Source of the DNA: CAADGV01 sp040290295
GTDB taxonomy: Bacteria > Bacteroidota > Ignavibacteria > UBA10030 > UBA6906
NCBI GenBank assembly: GCA_040290295.1
Contig: PSMW01000001.1
Coordinates: 1-64,000 of the forward strand
Direction: 5' to 3'
Length of the DNA stretch: 64,000 nucleotides
The first letter of the stretch is position 1. Each line of letters opens with the position of its first letter. The translations under genes were made by a program, and so were the position numbers. The notes under the pieces were generated by a model, which was not told the origin of the DNA, searched no databases, and saw only the letters and a list, made by a program, of their open reading frames with translations. Below are positions 26,318 to 35,924 of this stretch, one piece after another.

Positions 26318-26931
26318 TTCTTTGGCTCTTTCTCTTTTTTGAAAAATACGACGTCGATCAGTCCGTAGGATTTGGCTTCTTCCGGCGCGAGGTAGCGATC
26401 GCGGTCGGTATCTTTTTCGATCGTCTCGATCGATTGCCCTGTGTGATAGGCAAGGATTTGGTTGAGCCGTTTTTTTGTTTTCAAAATCTCTTCTGCTTGG
26501 ATGCTGATATCCGATGCTGTGCCTTGCACGCCGCCCCACGGCTGGTGAATCATGATGCGGGAGTTCGGCAGCGCGGCACGTTTGCCTTTTGCTCCGCCTG
26601 CCAGCAATACCGCCGCCATGCTTGCCGCCATGCCGATGCAAATCGTGGCAACATCGGGGCGAATGTATTGCATCGTGTCGTAGATTGCGAGTCCTGACGA
26701 AACGCTTCCGCCCGGACTGTTGATGTAAAGGCTGATATCCTTGTCGGGGTCTTCCGATTCGAGAAACAGTAATTGGGCGATGGTGAGACTCGCCACCGTA
26801 TCGTCAATCGGCGTTCCGATGAAGATGATTCTTTCTTTGAGCAGCCTCGAAAAGATATCGTAGGCACGCTCGCCGCGCCCCGTTTGCTCTACCACCATCG
26901 GCACCAATTGCGCGTAGGTTGATGATCTCAT
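26314..26931 (-). CDS. clpP: ATP-dependent Clp protease proteolytic subunit ClpP
   Basis: 205 residues, family length. The serine-protease triad is visible: Ser in GMAASMAAVLLAGG, His in RIMIHQPWGG, and Asp in KDTDRDRYLAPEEAKSYG. ClpP forms a tetradecameric barrel degrading substrates delivered by ClpX. The order tig, clpP, clpX on one strand is the classic bacterial cluster. An AGGAGAAGA site precedes the ATG. A 42-base gap separates it from tig. Confidence 0.97.
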   Translation of the reverse strand: MRSSTYAQLVPMVVEQTGRGERAYDIFSRLLKERIIFIGTPIDDTVASLTIAQLLFLESEDPDKDISLYINSPGGSVSSGLAIYDTMQYIRPDVATICIGMAASMAAVLLAGGAKGKRAALPNSRIMIHQPWGGVQGTASDISIQAEEILKTKKRLNQILAYHTGQSIETIEKDTDRDRYLAPEEAKSYGLIDVVFFKKEKEPKK

Positions 26932-26973
26932 CCGTTGTCTTCTCCTGTCAAGAGGTTTGGTGTTGTCAATAAA

Positions 26974-28251
26974 CTATTCTTCGATCTCTTCTACAACCCT
27001 CTCCGTCACACGTGCGTATTCCTTCAAACGGCGAAGGAGTTTTGACGAAAGCACCCGCTCGTGTGCCGAACCGGTCTTCTTGTAATACTCCAGCAAACGA
27101 TCTTTCTCGATCCCGTGAAGGGCAGCCTCTTTTTCTGCTAGCTGCTGCAGGTCCTCATCGTTCACGTCGATCTGCTCCGCTTCGAGCAACCGTTCTCGAA
27201 TGAGTGCCCATTTAGCTTGGAACGTCGCATAGGCTCGCGTTTCCTTGCGGAATCGCTGTTCGTCGAAATTTCGGGGGAGTTGTCGGTCACGCGACGTACT
27301 CTTGATGTCTTCAACAGACGCATCGAGGTAGTAGTTCACCATCGATTCTGGGACAGTGAACTCATGCCTCCGCACCAATTCATTGATGATGGCTTCTTCG
27401 AGCTTGCGTTCCGATCGCTCGCGCCAGTAGGCTTCGATATCCGTGCGCAACCGTTGAAGGAACTCTTCTTTTGTTGTGACGCTTTCGCCGGTGATTTTCT
27501 TGACAAAATCATCGTCGAATGGGGGCAGCTCGATTTTCTCGATACGTTTCACCGTCAGCGCTATGTAATGCTGGTGAGTGTGGTCGCCATGCTGTGTACT
27601 GAACCGGACACGATATACTCCTCCTGCTTCGGCATGAGCGAGCGCATCGCGAATTTCGGGCACGAGGGTTTGGTCGGCAAGTTCGAACTTCACATCGGGA
27701 GTTTTCTTGCCGATGAGCGGCATGCCGTCCTCGGCGAGTTCCTGTACGTCGGCGGTGATCACGTGATTGTCGTTGTCCCGCACCAGCGTCACGCTGAGCA
27801 TGGTGGCATTCGCGCGGCGCAGGCGTTCGAGTTCGGCTTGTAGCTCTTCCTCTGTGACGGGATGGACGGGCTTTTCGACCGCAAGGTCGTTATATGGTTT
27901 TAGTTCGAACGTTGGTTTGACTTCGTACTGAATCTTGAATCGGAAATGCTCTCCCCGCTTGAAATCCATATCAACCATAGCGGGCTGGCATATCGGCTCG
28001 ATATGCTTTTCCTGCAACACGGCACGGAAGGAATCGTTGGCGATGTCGTCCAACGCATCGTTCTCGATCGCCTCGCCGTAGAGTTTCTTGATCATCTCCA
28101 GCGGTACTTTTCCCTTGCGGAAGCCGCGTACTTCGATTTGCGGGGCTGCCTTTCGATAGGCTCGCTCGAAATGCGGCTGAAGTTCTTCCGCCGTCAGAGA
28201 GATTTCCGCCTCTCGTTGTACATGCGAAATCGTGTTGATGGTTACTTCCAA
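26974..28251 (-). CDS. tig: Trigger factor (ribosome-associated chaperone/prolyl isomerase)
   Basis: 425 residues. The ribosome-docking signature GFRKGKVPLEMI lies near residue 43. A peptidyl-prolyl isomerase-like middle (EDGMPLIGKKTPDVKFELAD) is followed by a long helical C-terminal arm with the family segment FDDDFVKKITGES and ends in an acidic tail VEEIEE. Trigger factor meets nascent chains at the ribosome exit. It heads the tig-clpP-clpX block. The tRNA-Leu gene lies 44 bases upstream on the same strand, so the two may share a transcript. Confidence 0.96.
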   Translation of the reverse strand: MEVTINTISHVQREAEISLTAEELQPHFERAYRKAAPQIEVRGFRKGKVPLEMIKKLYGEAIENDALDDIANDSFRAVLQEKHIEPICQPAMVDMDFKRGEHFRFKIQYEVKPTFELKPYNDLAVEKPVHPVTEEELQAELERLRRANATMLSVTLVRDNDNHVITADVQELAEDGMPLIGKKTPDVKFELADQTLVPEIRDALAHAEAGGVYRVRFSTQHGDHTHQHYIALTVKRIEKIELPPFDDDFVKKITGESVTTKEEFLQRLRTDIEAYWRERSERKLEEAIINELVRRHEFTVPESMVNYYLDASVEDIKSTSRDRQLPRNFDEQRFRKETRAYATFQAKWALIRERLLEAEQIDVNDEDLQQLAEKEAALHGIEKDRLLEYYKKTGSAHERVLSSKLLRRLKEYARVTERVVEEIEE

Positions 28252-28294
28252 CGCTGCTTCCTTCTCGTCGTGTGGGTTGATGAACGCTGGCTTG

Positions 28295-28376
28295 TGGGCA
28301 GGGGGGGACTCGAACCCCCATGGGTTGCCCCACTAGCTCCTAAGGCTAGCGCGTATACCAATTTCGCCACCTGCCC
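28295..28376 (-). tRNA. tRNA-Leu (anticodon UAG)
   Basis: The minus-strand sequence folds as a class II tRNA. The acceptor GGGCAGG (28370-28376) pairs with CCTGCCC (28296-28302) plus discriminator A. The anticodon stem CTAGC/GCTAG holds loop CTTAGGA with anticodon TAG at 28340-28342. The long variable arm is TGGGGCAACCCAT, and the T-arm is GGGGGTTCGAGTCCCCC. The long variable arm and discriminator A identify leucine. CCA is not encoded. It lies upstream of tig. Confidence 0.95.
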
Positions 28377-28544
28377 ATCGAGCAGACTTTCGGAATGAAG
28401 TCCGAGAGCAAGTGTGCCGCGTCTGCGTCGTGCCCGAACGGCAGCGGCTTCGCCCATGGGGTGATCAGCACTGCTGCTCGTTTTTGCGGAATCAAGATAA
28501 CGATTTTCGCATGGAACAACAAGAAACGTCCGGCGAGGTATGCG

Positions 28545-30224
28545 CTAAAGGGGTAGTTTGATTTGCACGGTCGTGCCTCTGCCAGGCTCCGATTCGATGG
28601 CGATCATCCCTTTGTGCTCGTCAATGATTTTCTTGACGATGGCGAGTCCGAGTCCGGTGCCGTGCTTCTTGCCGCTAGTGAAGAACGGATCGAAGGCGCG
28701 GACCCGCACGTCTTCCGGCATGCCGATTCCCGTGTCGGCAACTTCGATCACCAGCGAGTCGTCGCATTTGCGCGTGCGAATCGTGAGCGTGCCCCCCGAG
28801 GGCATTGCGTCCACGGCATTTCCTGCAAGGTTCTGAAACACGCGCATCATCTTCTCGGCGTCCATGCGAGCAGGGCCGTCGTACAAGAACTCTTTGTTCA
28901 GCGTGATGTCACGTTTGGAAAGATCCTGCTCGATAAAGTACAGCATCGTGGGAAGAATATCGGCAAGCACCACCTCTTCGATCCGCAGTTCGCTGACTCC
29001 GCGTGAATAATCCAAAACCTCTTGGGTCATCTTGACGAACCGATCCACTTGCTTCATCATTGCATCGGCGATCTCAGCGGCGTCTTTGTTGTCGGTTTTG
29101 GATTTGATGAGTTGTGCGTAAAGGCGCAGCGTCGCCATCGGGTTCTTGATGTCGTGAATGATGGAGCTTGCCATGCGCCCGATGGTGCTCAGGCGTTCGC
29201 TTTGCAGAAGTTCCTTGACGAGACGCGCATTCTCCAATGCCAATGCTGCATGAACCGAAAAAGCGTGGATGAACTCTTCATCGTCCTTGGTGAACGGACC
29301 ACCGCGTTTATTCAACAGTTGAAACACACCGATGATGGCGCCTGCTTTATTCCTCAGGGGCATGCACAAGACGTTTTGTGTCTTGAAGCCGCTACGTTTG
29401 TCGATCTCCGGGTTGAATCGCGGGTCTTTGTACGCGTCGGCGATATTGATGGTTTCTCCCGTCTTTGCCACGTATCCCGCGAGACCTTTTCCCATCGGCA
29501 ATCGGATTTCGATCAAGTCGTGCCCGTCGGTCACCTTCGACCACAACTCATTCGTTGCAGCATCGATGAGGTAGAGGGTGCCGCGATCGGCGCGCACACT
29601 CGTCATTGCGGTACTCAAGATCAGTTGGAGAAGTTCGTCGCTATCGATCGTGGAGTTGACGGTCTTTGTAGCTTCGATCAGCAGGCGGAGTTTGTCCACC
29701 TGCGCTTCGAACTCGCCGGTCTTTCGCTCCAACTCCTGCACGAACACGTGATCCAGCGTTCGCAGCCGCAGCGCAAGGCGTTGCAGCAGATTGTGCGCAA
29801 AAGCCCGACTGTGCTGCAACAAGGTTTCATAATGCTTGTAGGCGAGACTGATAATGGTCGAGTCCGTTTCGGCTACGGCGCGCGCCGAACGAGGAGCATC
29901 GCCGATGAGCGACAGTTCGCCGAAGAAGTCCCCCTCGTGCAGAACAGCCAGCAGCGACTCTGTGCCTGTTTTTGTATATTTGACCACGTGCACCTTACCT
30001 GTGATGATGAGGTACAGATCGCGTTCCTTTGCGTCCTCGTCGAAAATTGTCTCACCAGCCCTGTAGTGATGCTGAACGAGGTGAGGCGCAATCCGTTCGA
30101 GCACACTTCTCCCGACGCCGGTGAAGAGCGAATTCTTGGAGACAAGATCGAGAAGCAAACTTCCGCGAGCTTGCGTGGGAGTGCCCCTGCGGCGAGTGAT
30201 GGTCTTTTGCCTTCGTGTGTTCAT
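28545..30224 (-). CDS. Sensor histidine kinase with cNMP-binding and GAF domains
   Basis: About 559 residues from ATG 30224, with no transmembrane segment, so cytoplasmic. Order: a cyclic-nucleotide-binding domain (about 30-150; GETIFDEDAKERDLYLIITG and GDFFGELSLIGDAPRSARA), a coiled-coil linker, a GAF domain (about 190-340; LPMGKGLAGYVAKTGETINI and MPLRNKAGAIIGVFQLLN), a HisKA domain with phospho-acceptor His in SSIIHDIKNPMATL, and a HATPase with NLAGNAVDAM, DTGIGMPEDV and GTGLGLAIVK. It probably senses a small molecule or redox state and phosphorylates an unlinked response regulator, since none is adjacent. The frame extends to 30308 with alternative starts. Confidence 0.9.
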   Translation of the reverse strand: MNTRRQKTITRRRGTPTQARGSLLLDLVSKNSLFTGVGRSVLERIAPHLVQHHYRAGETIFDEDAKERDLYLIITGKVHVVKYTKTGTESLLAVLHEGDFFGELSLIGDAPRSARAVAETDSTIISLAYKHYETLLQHSRAFAHNLLQRLALRLRTLDHVFVQELERKTGEFEAQVDKLRLLIEATKTVNSTIDSDELLQLILSTAMTSVRADRGTLYLIDAATNELWSKVTDGHDLIEIRLPMGKGLAGYVAKTGETINIADAYKDPRFNPEIDKRSGFKTQNVLCMPLRNKAGAIIGVFQLLNKRGGPFTKDDEEFIHAFSVHAALALENARLVKELLQSERLSTIGRMASSIIHDIKNPMATLRLYAQLIKSKTDNKDAAEIADAMMKQVDRFVKMTQEVLDYSRGVSELRIEEVVLADILPTMLYFIEQDLSKRDITLNKEFLYDGPARMDAEKMMRVFQNLAGNAVDAMPSGGTLTIRTRKCDDSLVIEVADTGIGMPEDVRVRAFDPFFTSGKKHGTGLGLAIVKKIIDEHKGMIAIESEPGRGTTVQIKLPL

Positions 30225-30329
30225 TGCGGGGTGAAAAGATATCGCAGTCTGCACGCACCGACTGCCTTCTGGTGCTGATAGTATAGAGAATTCGACAGGG
30301 AGAATCAAGAATCACAGCAGCAGCCGTTT

Positions 30330-31253
30330 ATGTCGGATGAGAGAGTTTTACAAACGATCAATCTCGGTAAACGCTACGGCAAACGTTGGGCGGTGAGCGA
30401 TCTTCATCTCGAAGTACGCCGCGGCGAAGTGTTCGGCTTTCTCGGTCCGAACGGCGCCGGCAAGAGTACCACCATCCGCATGGTGCTCTCGCTGGTGAAG
30501 CCGACCTCAGGCGAGGTGATGTTGTTCGGCAAGCCGCTGCGAACACATCGCGATGAAGTGCTTGCTCGCGTCGGAGGGTTGGTGGAGAGCGCGGATTTCT
30601 ACACCTATCTTTCTGCTCGCAGGAACTTGGAGATCGTCGGCGTCTTGCGCGGCGGTTGGACGAAACAGCAGATCGACGACGTGCTTGAGCTGGTCGGCTT
30701 GACACATCGGGCTGATGATCGGGTGAAAACGTACTCACACGGCATGAAGCAACGGCTGGGCATCGCTCAAGCACTGCTCGGCTCGCCCGAATTCATCGTG
30801 CTCGACGAACCGACAACAGGCCTGGACCCGCAGGGCATCAAAGAAGTTCGCCAGCTTATCAAACAGCTTTCTGCGGAAAAGTCCATCACCATCTTTTTAT
30901 CCTCTCACTTGCTCAGCGAGATCGAGCAGACCGCGACGAGCATGGCAATTATCAACCGGGGACGATTGGTGGTGCAAGGTAAAGTGCACGACTTGTTGGA
31001 TGGCGGTTCGAGCCTAGTCAAGATCGAAGCCGTACCCAGTGAGAAGGCGCTTGCACTTATCTGCGAGTTCCCCGGTATCGAGCGCGTCGACTTCAACGGA
31101 CACACGATCGACGTGCGCATGCCGGCGAGTGCGGTTGCCGCACTCAATGAGAAATTGGTGCTTGCCGGCATTCATGTCCAGGCACTTGTTCCCAAGCGCT
31201 CGCTCGAGGAGTATTTCCTCTCCATCACGGAAGGTGCTTCGGAAATTGACTAA
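30330..31253 (+). CDS. ABC-2 type exporter, ATP-binding protein
   Basis: 307 residues. Walker A is GPNGAGKSTTIRMVL, the ABC signature is YSHGMKQRLGIAQALL, Walker B is FIVLDEPTTGLDPQG, and the switch His is in SSHLLSEIEQ. The C-terminal 90 residues form the extra domain typical of ABC-2 exporters of the CcmA/NatA type. It energises export by the permease encoded 45 bases downstream. The substrate is unknown. It is divergent from the histidine kinase; the roughly 105-base spacer between them must hold both promoters. Confidence 0.94.
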   Translation: MSDERVLQTINLGKRYGKRWAVSDLHLEVRRGEVFGFLGPNGAGKSTTIRMVLSLVKPTSGEVMLFGKPLRTHRDEVLARVGGLVESADFYTYLSARRNLEIVGVLRGGWTKQQIDDVLELVGLTHRADDRVKTYSHGMKQRLGIAQALLGSPEFIVLDEPTTGLDPQGIKEVRQLIKQLSAEKSITIFLSSHLLSEIEQTATSMAIINRGRLVVQGKVHDLLDGGSSLVKIEAVPSEKALALICEFPGIERVDFNGHTIDVRMPASAVAALNEKLVLAGIHVQALVPKRSLEEYFLSITEGASEID

Positions 31254-31298
31254 GGAAGGTACGAGCAATCGATTTCTCCCACAAACGGAAGTGCACGT

Positions 31299-32129
31299 GT
31301 GATCCTTCGCTATGAACTTCTCAAAACGTACCGCAAGTGGCGAACGTACATCGGCTTTCTCGCCATCCTCGTGGTTGTGCCCATCGTCGAAATCGCGCTC
31401 AAGCTCGAAGGCGGTGGCGTGTTGCGCCGCATGACGCGGGCGATCGCGCAGGATTTTCTTCTCGTCGGCAATCTGTTCAACGCGTACTTCGTCACGCACT
31501 TTATCATGAACAGCCTTTGGGTGCATGTGCCGTTTCTCATTACGCTCGTTGCAGGCGATCAGCTTGCCGGCGAGGCAACGGCGGGTACGCTCCGGCTCCT
31601 GCTTACCCGACCGATCTCGCGGTCACGCATTTTATTTATTAAATACATCACCACGCTGTTCTATGTCTGCTCGCTCGTCGGGTTTCTTGCTGCACTTGCT
31701 CTCGGTGTCGGAACGTTCCTGTTCGGGACGGGCGATCTGTTGGTGCCGGGGAGGGAGTTCACCGTCCTGCCGCAAGCAGAGATGCCGTCGCGCATGGCGT
31801 TGGCGTTCAGCCTTGCGACACTCAGCATGTGGTGTGTCGCTTCACTCGCTTTTCTCTTCTCCTCGCTCGTAGAAAATGCGATCGGTCCGATCATCGGGAC
31901 GATGGCGGTGATCATCGTGTTCCTGATCGTTTCCAACATCCCGGTTGAACTGTTCGAATCCCTCAAGCCGTACCTCTTCACAACGTACTTCACGGTCTGG
32001 CAGAAAGCCTTCGAACAACCGATTCCGTGGGAGACGATCATCGAACACGCTGGTATCCTCGCTGCGTTCTGCGTTGGCTTTTACGCGGTTACTTGGTATA
32101 TTTTTGTCCGCAAAGACATCTTGAGTTGA
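31299..32129 (+). CDS. ABC-2 type exporter, permease
   Basis: 276 residues from GTG 31299. Six hydrophobic segments are visible (IGFLAILVVVPIVEIAL, FIMNSLWVHVPFLITLVAG, ITTLFYVCSLVGFLAALALG, LAFSLATLSMWCVASLAFLF, IGPIIGTMAVIIVFLIVS, AGILAAFCVGFYAVTWYIFV). The cytoplasmic coupling region AGEATAGTLRLLLTRPISRS is the hallmark of ABC-2 permeases. It pairs with the preceding ATPase. Substrate cannot be inferred. Confidence 0.9.
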   Translation: MILRYELLKTYRKWRTYIGFLAILVVVPIVEIALKLEGGGVLRRMTRAIAQDFLLVGNLFNAYFVTHFIMNSLWVHVPFLITLVAGDQLAGEATAGTLRLLLTRPISRSRILFIKYITTLFYVCSLVGFLAALALGVGTFLFGTGDLLVPGREFTVLPQAEMPSRMALAFSLATLSMWCVASLAFLFSSLVENAIGPIIGTMAVIIVFLIVSNIPVELFESLKPYLFTTYFTVWQKAFEQPIPWETIIEHAGILAAFCVGFYAVTWYIFVRKDILS

Positions 32130-32248
32130 CGAACCGAACCGAACGGAACGGGGCGTAATACAGCGATCGCACCAGCTTGGGCAAGAGGTGGGCGATCGAC
32201 CGAACATCACCTCACATCACTCACCCAGCAATCACAGAAAGGTATACC

Positions 32249-33424
32249 ATGAATCTTCCCGCAATTCAACAAGCGCTGCGCGAACGCAAGCTCGACGGCT
32301 GGCTGCTGTGCGACTTCCACAATCGTGATCATCTTGCATGTCGTGTGTTGGGGTTGGATATGGCGAAGATGACGACACGCCGTTGGTTCTACTTCATTCC
32401 CGCCAAAGGACAACCGCGCAAGCTCGTCCATAGTGTCGAGCCGAAAAAGTTGGATGCGCTTCCCGGCAAAAAGGAAATCTATCTGCCATGGACGCAACTG
32501 CACGCGTCCTTGAAAAAAATGCTCGGCTCTCCGAAGAAGATCGCTATGCAGTACTCGCCGAAGAACAACATTCCGGCGGTGTCGTTGGTGGATGCCGGCA
32601 CGGTCGAATTGGTGAAGGGTTTTGGCCACAAGATCGTTTCGTCAGCCGACCTTGTTCAGTTGTTCGAAGCGACGATTGGCGAAGAAGGCTATCGCATGCA
32701 CAAAGAAGCGGGCGCGATCGTCGATCGCATCCGCGCAGAAGCGTTCGATCAAATCCGCAACGTCGTTGCGACGAACAACGGCATGACCGAATACGACCTC
32801 CAGCAATTTATCGTGCGGCGATTCAAGGAGGAAGGACTCGTGGCAGTCGATCCGCCGATCGTCGGCACGAACGATCATCCGGCTGATCCGCACTTCGAGT
32901 GCACGCCGGAAAATGCTCGTCCTTTCACCTCGGGCGACACCGTGCTGATCGATCTCTGGGCGAAGCTGAACAAACCCGGAGCGATTTACTACGACATCAC
33001 GTGGGTCGGGTACATCGGCGACGAGCCTCCTGCGAAGTATCAAGAAATCTTCTCCGTGGTGAAAGCGGCTCGCGACGCCGCCATCGCTCTCGTGCACGAT
33101 CGTTTCGCGAAAGGCAAAACGTGTTATGGGTGGGAAGTGGACGATGCCTGCCGCAATGTTGTGAAGAAAGCCGGCTACGGCAAATACTTCGTGCATCGCA
33201 CCGGGCACTCCATCGGCGAGGAAGTGCACGGCAATGGCGTGAACATCGACAATCTCGAAACAAAGGACGAACGCCAACTCATGCCCGGGTGTTGCTTCTC
33301 GATCGAACCCGGCATCTATCTCGAGGGCGAGATGGCCGTACGGACGGAAGTCAACATGTTCATCCGCCACGACGGTGTGCCCGAAGTGACGGGTGAGATC
33401 CAGCAAGAACTCATTCGTGTGTGA
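32249..33424 (+). CDS. M24-family metallopeptidase (Xaa-Pro aminopeptidase/prolidase-like)
   Basis: 391 residues from ATG 32249 (ribosome binding site GAAAGG). The N-terminal creatinase-like domain runs to about residue 150. The C-terminal pita-bread fold shows the dinuclear metal ligands: Asp in TVLIDLWAKL and YYDITWVGY, His in HRTGHSIGEEVHGNGVNID, Glu in CFSIEPGIYLEG and Glu in VRTEVNMFI. It cleaves N-terminal residues or dipeptides preceding proline; whether it is an aminopeptidase or prolidase is not decidable here. It probably acts in the cytoplasm, as no signal peptide is present. It converges with the EamA-like gene, two bases apart. Confidence 0.92.
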   Translation: MNLPAIQQALRERKLDGWLLCDFHNRDHLACRVLGLDMAKMTTRRWFYFIPAKGQPRKLVHSVEPKKLDALPGKKEIYLPWTQLHASLKKMLGSPKKIAMQYSPKNNIPAVSLVDAGTVELVKGFGHKIVSSADLVQLFEATIGEEGYRMHKEAGAIVDRIRAEAFDQIRNVVATNNGMTEYDLQQFIVRRFKEEGLVAVDPPIVGTNDHPADPHFECTPENARPFTSGDTVLIDLWAKLNKPGAIYYDITWVGYIGDEPPAKYQEIFSVVKAARDAAIALVHDRFAKGKTCYGWEVDDACRNVVKKAGYGKYFVHRTGHSIGEEVHGNGVNIDNLETKDERQLMPGCCFSIEPGIYLEGEMAVRTEVNMFIRHDGVPEVTGEIQQELIRV

Positions 33425-33426
33425 TG

Positions 33427-33879
33427 CTACGGCTTCGGTTTGTGCGCGAGTTGAATCAGGACGATGCCGACAATAATCGCGCACAAGCCGATGCCCGATC
33501 GCCAATCCAAGGATTGCGTTCGCGTCAACAACCCGACGATCGTCCCGGTAACGGGAGAGAGTGCGAACGCGACTGCGAGCGCGACGCCGAGGTTCTCCGC
33601 AGTGCTCAGCGACGCGTAGAAGCTCCACATGCCGAGCGTTCCCGCAATCACCCCTCCTCCGAGGATGATCATTACCCATCCGATGATATTGTTCGACGGC
33701 GTGTACGTTTTCCACACCGGCACCGAAAGAGCACCCAAGAGTATGAACGCGATCGTTGTTCGCAGCATGATGCCTGCGAGCGGGGGCAATCCCAACGTTC
33801 GCAAACCCGCCTTTTCAAAATAGCCGCCGAGCCCCCACGCAATGCCTGCTGCAATCGCATAAAGGATGTATGGCTTCAT
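33427..33879 (-). CDS. Small EamA/DMT-type transporter (about 150 aa)
   Basis: About 150 residues from ATG 33879. It carries roughly five TM helices: KPYILYAIAAGIAWGLGGYF, LAGIMLRTTIAFILLGALSV, IIGWVMIILGGGVIAGTLGM, AENLGVALAVAFALSPVTGT and GIGLCAIIVGIVLIQLA. This is one EamA unit, about half the length of the usual ten-helix DMT permease, so it probably works as a dimer. Substrate unknown; relatives export metabolites. Upstream frame to 33963 is less likely. Confidence 0.78.
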   Translation of the reverse strand: MKPYILYAIAAGIAWGLGGYFEKAGLRTLGLPPLAGIMLRTTIAFILLGALSVPVWKTYTPSNNIIGWVMIILGGGVIAGTLGMWSFYASLSTAENLGVALAVAFALSPVTGTIVGLLTRTQSLDWRSGIGLCAIIVGIVLIQLAHKPKP

Positions 33880-33985
33880 CGTGTCTCCCCATCGTGGATA
33901 AGTTGGATAGAATGATCGGAACACACGGTCGTGCGCCTTTTTGCGGTACACGAAACGCCGCAAGGAGCCTGTGTGTTCGCGGTGT

Positions 33986-34741
33986 TCAGAAGAATTGTCG
34001 TAGTTGCGAGTAGCCCGACCTACTCACGGGCAATCTTGTGCCGTCGGCAAGAATCGCGACGCGGCTGTCCTTCGCATACGGTTCGATCTTTGCCACCCGT
34101 TCGATATTGACCAAGTACGAGCGATGAATGCGCATGAAGCGGGCTGGGTCCAACTGCTGTTCGAGTGCCGAGAGCGTGATGTGCTTGAGGTACCTCTGTC
34201 CTTTGGACACGATTGCGACATAATCGTCTTGTGCCTGGATGAAATCGATGGAGTGTGTGGAAAGAATGTGCACGCAAACACCGTCGCGGAAGAGAATGCG
34301 TTCGAGCGGAATGGCTGCCCGCCGCAAGGATGCGATGAGAACATTGCGGAGATCCTGCTGCGGCACACCGATGGATTGCTGTGCGCGTTGCACCGCACGG
34401 TCGAAGCGCTCGCGGCTAAAGGGCTTGAGCAAGGAATCCACGGCGTGAACCTCGAACGCGTTGACGGCGAACTCGTCGTACGCTGTGGTGAACACCACCG
34501 CGCAGACGTGGTCGATCCATTTCAACACTTCGAAGCCGTTCAGCTTCGGCATTTGAATGTCGAGGAAGAGTATGTCGGGCTTGAGTTCGGTAATGGCTTT
34601 GATTGCCTCGAAGCCGTTTGCACACTCGGCAACGATCGCAAGTTCCGGATGGTCAGTCACGTAGTCGCGTACGATCTCGCGAGCAAGCGGTTCGTCATCG
34701 ACAATCACGGCTCGGTAGCGCTGGGGCGGTGGTGTACTCAT
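33986..34741 (-). CDS. LytTR-type response regulator
   Basis: 251 residues. The receiver domain has acidic residues (VIVDDEPLAREI), phospho-acceptor Asp in DILFLDIQMPKLNGFEV, Thr in VVFTTAYDEFAV and Lys in LLKPFSRERF. The C-terminal LytTR DNA-binding domain has FIQAQDDYVAIVSKGQRYLK and FMRIHRSYLVNIERVAKIEP. Its start ATG overlaps the kinase TGA (ATGA at 34738-34741), so it is coupled to the sensor upstream. LytTR regulators bind direct-repeat promoter elements, often controlling cell-envelope genes. Confidence 0.94.
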   Translation of the reverse strand: MSTPPPQRYRAVIVDDEPLAREIVRDYVTDHPELAIVAECANGFEAIKAITELKPDILFLDIQMPKLNGFEVLKWIDHVCAVVFTTAYDEFAVNAFEVHAVDSLLKPFSRERFDRAVQRAQQSIGVPQQDLRNVLIASLRRAAIPLERILFRDGVCVHILSTHSIDFIQAQDDYVAIVSKGQRYLKHITLSALEQQLDPARFMRIHRSYLVNIERVAKIEPYAKDSRVAILADGTRLPVSRSGYSQLRQFF

Positions 34742-35835
34742 GCTGTTTCGGTCTTCGCTTTCGAAGGTTCTGCGTCCAGTGGATCGGCGCCGGGTATGAA
34801 GAGTTCAACCGCGAACTCCCGGTCGTTTGCGAGCATGGAACAGCCCGCTTCGGTGCCGTACAACGCTTCAAGCCGACGCCGGATGTTGGCGATGCCCACG
34901 CCTGTTCCGTTGCGGTGCGGGCTTTCAGCATCCAACGGATTGGTGACGCGAAGCAGGAGATGGCGATCGCGCATCGTCGCTTGGATTGTAACCGTGCCTC
35001 CTGCGATGCAGTGAGCGATGCCGTGACTGACGGCGTTCTCCACGAGCGGTTGAAGGATGAGTGGAGGGACCGGAACATCTTCACATCGAGGCTCGACGGA
35101 ACACGTGTAGGAAAGTCGTTTTCCAAATCGTCGCTGTTCGATTGCAAGGAACGTTTCGGCGTGCTGGAGTTCTTCTTTCAGGGGAATCATCTGCACGTGA
35201 CTGAACCGCACCGTCGTTCGAAAGAAGTCTGCAAGTTGCAGCGTCATTGCTCGTGCCGCGGTCGGATCGGATGAGGTGAGCGCGCTGATGGAATTGAGAC
35301 TATTGAACAGAAAATGGGGTTGAATCTGCGATCGCAACGCTCGCAACTCGGCGTCGCGTGCAAGCAATTGCAACTCCAGCGCACGGCGCTCGGCTGCACG
35401 CGCCTCATCGAACGCAAGCAGCAAGTAATGGACGACAAGGCTGAGCAGGAAGAGCAGCGAGCCGATGACGAGCAATGCAGGGAGCACTGCACGAAACCGA
35501 ACGTCGCGGGCCGGGAAAACCTCGAGGCGGGTCAGCATGCCGGCAAGCCCGATCCCCATCCCCACCCACATCGCCGCAGTAACAACCGCAGCGAACAGCA
35601 ACGCGGGCAAGAGAACGACGATGCGCGAACGGTGAAGCGGGAATGCCTTGCACACATACAGTGCAGCCAAACACATGAAAGCATAGACGAAATTCATCGG
35701 CGCCACCACGGAGACTGCTTCGCTCCATGCGAGAACGTCCATCGTGACGAATAACCAACAGAGCAGCATGCAGGCAACTGTCCATGCCGTCAGGTACAGG
35801 AGAAAGCGCTCTCGGTGTCTGAGAATTGGATGCAC
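34738..35835 (-). CDS. LytS/YehU-type sensor histidine kinase
   Basis: 365 residues. Four hydrophobic segments in the first half (LLYLTAWTVACMLLCWLFV, APMNFVYAFMCLAALYV, VVLLPALLFAAVVTAAMWV, LPALLVIGSLLFLLSLVVHY) anchor it in the inner membrane with no large periplasmic domain. The His_kinase domain has the phospho-acceptor in RSQIQPHFLFNSLNSI, and the ATPase has LQPLVENAVSHG and NGTGVGIANIRRRLEAL. It pairs with the LytTR regulator downstream. The two LiaI/LiaF-like genes lie upstream, separated by an 89-base gap, and are possible signal inputs or targets. Confidence 0.93.
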   Translation of the reverse strand: MHPILRHRERFLLYLTAWTVACMLLCWLFVTMDVLAWSEAVSVVAPMNFVYAFMCLAALYVCKAFPLHRSRIVVLLPALLFAAVVTAAMWVGMGIGLAGMLTRLEVFPARDVRFRAVLPALLVIGSLLFLLSLVVHYLLLAFDEARAAERRALELQLLARDAELRALRSQIQPHFLFNSLNSISALTSSDPTAARAMTLQLADFFRTTVRFSHVQMIPLKEELQHAETFLAIEQRRFGKRLSYTCSVEPRCEDVPVPPLILQPLVENAVSHGIAHCIAGGTVTIQATMRDRHLLLRVTNPLDAESPHRNGTGVGIANIRRRLEALYGTEAGCSMLANDREFAVELFIPGADPLDAEPSKAKTETA

Positions 35836-35924
35836 AGCTTAGACTTTTATGCACAAGTAACCAAGTTCTTCACCAATGTCAACTGGACGGCGGCACGTTC
35901 GTGCATCGAAAGCAGAAGTGCCGC

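Noticed and set aside
26318..26641. N-terminal extension of clpX up to the frame start
   Set aside because: It is antisense of clpP, and the GTG at 26317 gives the conserved N-terminus and a coupled overlap.
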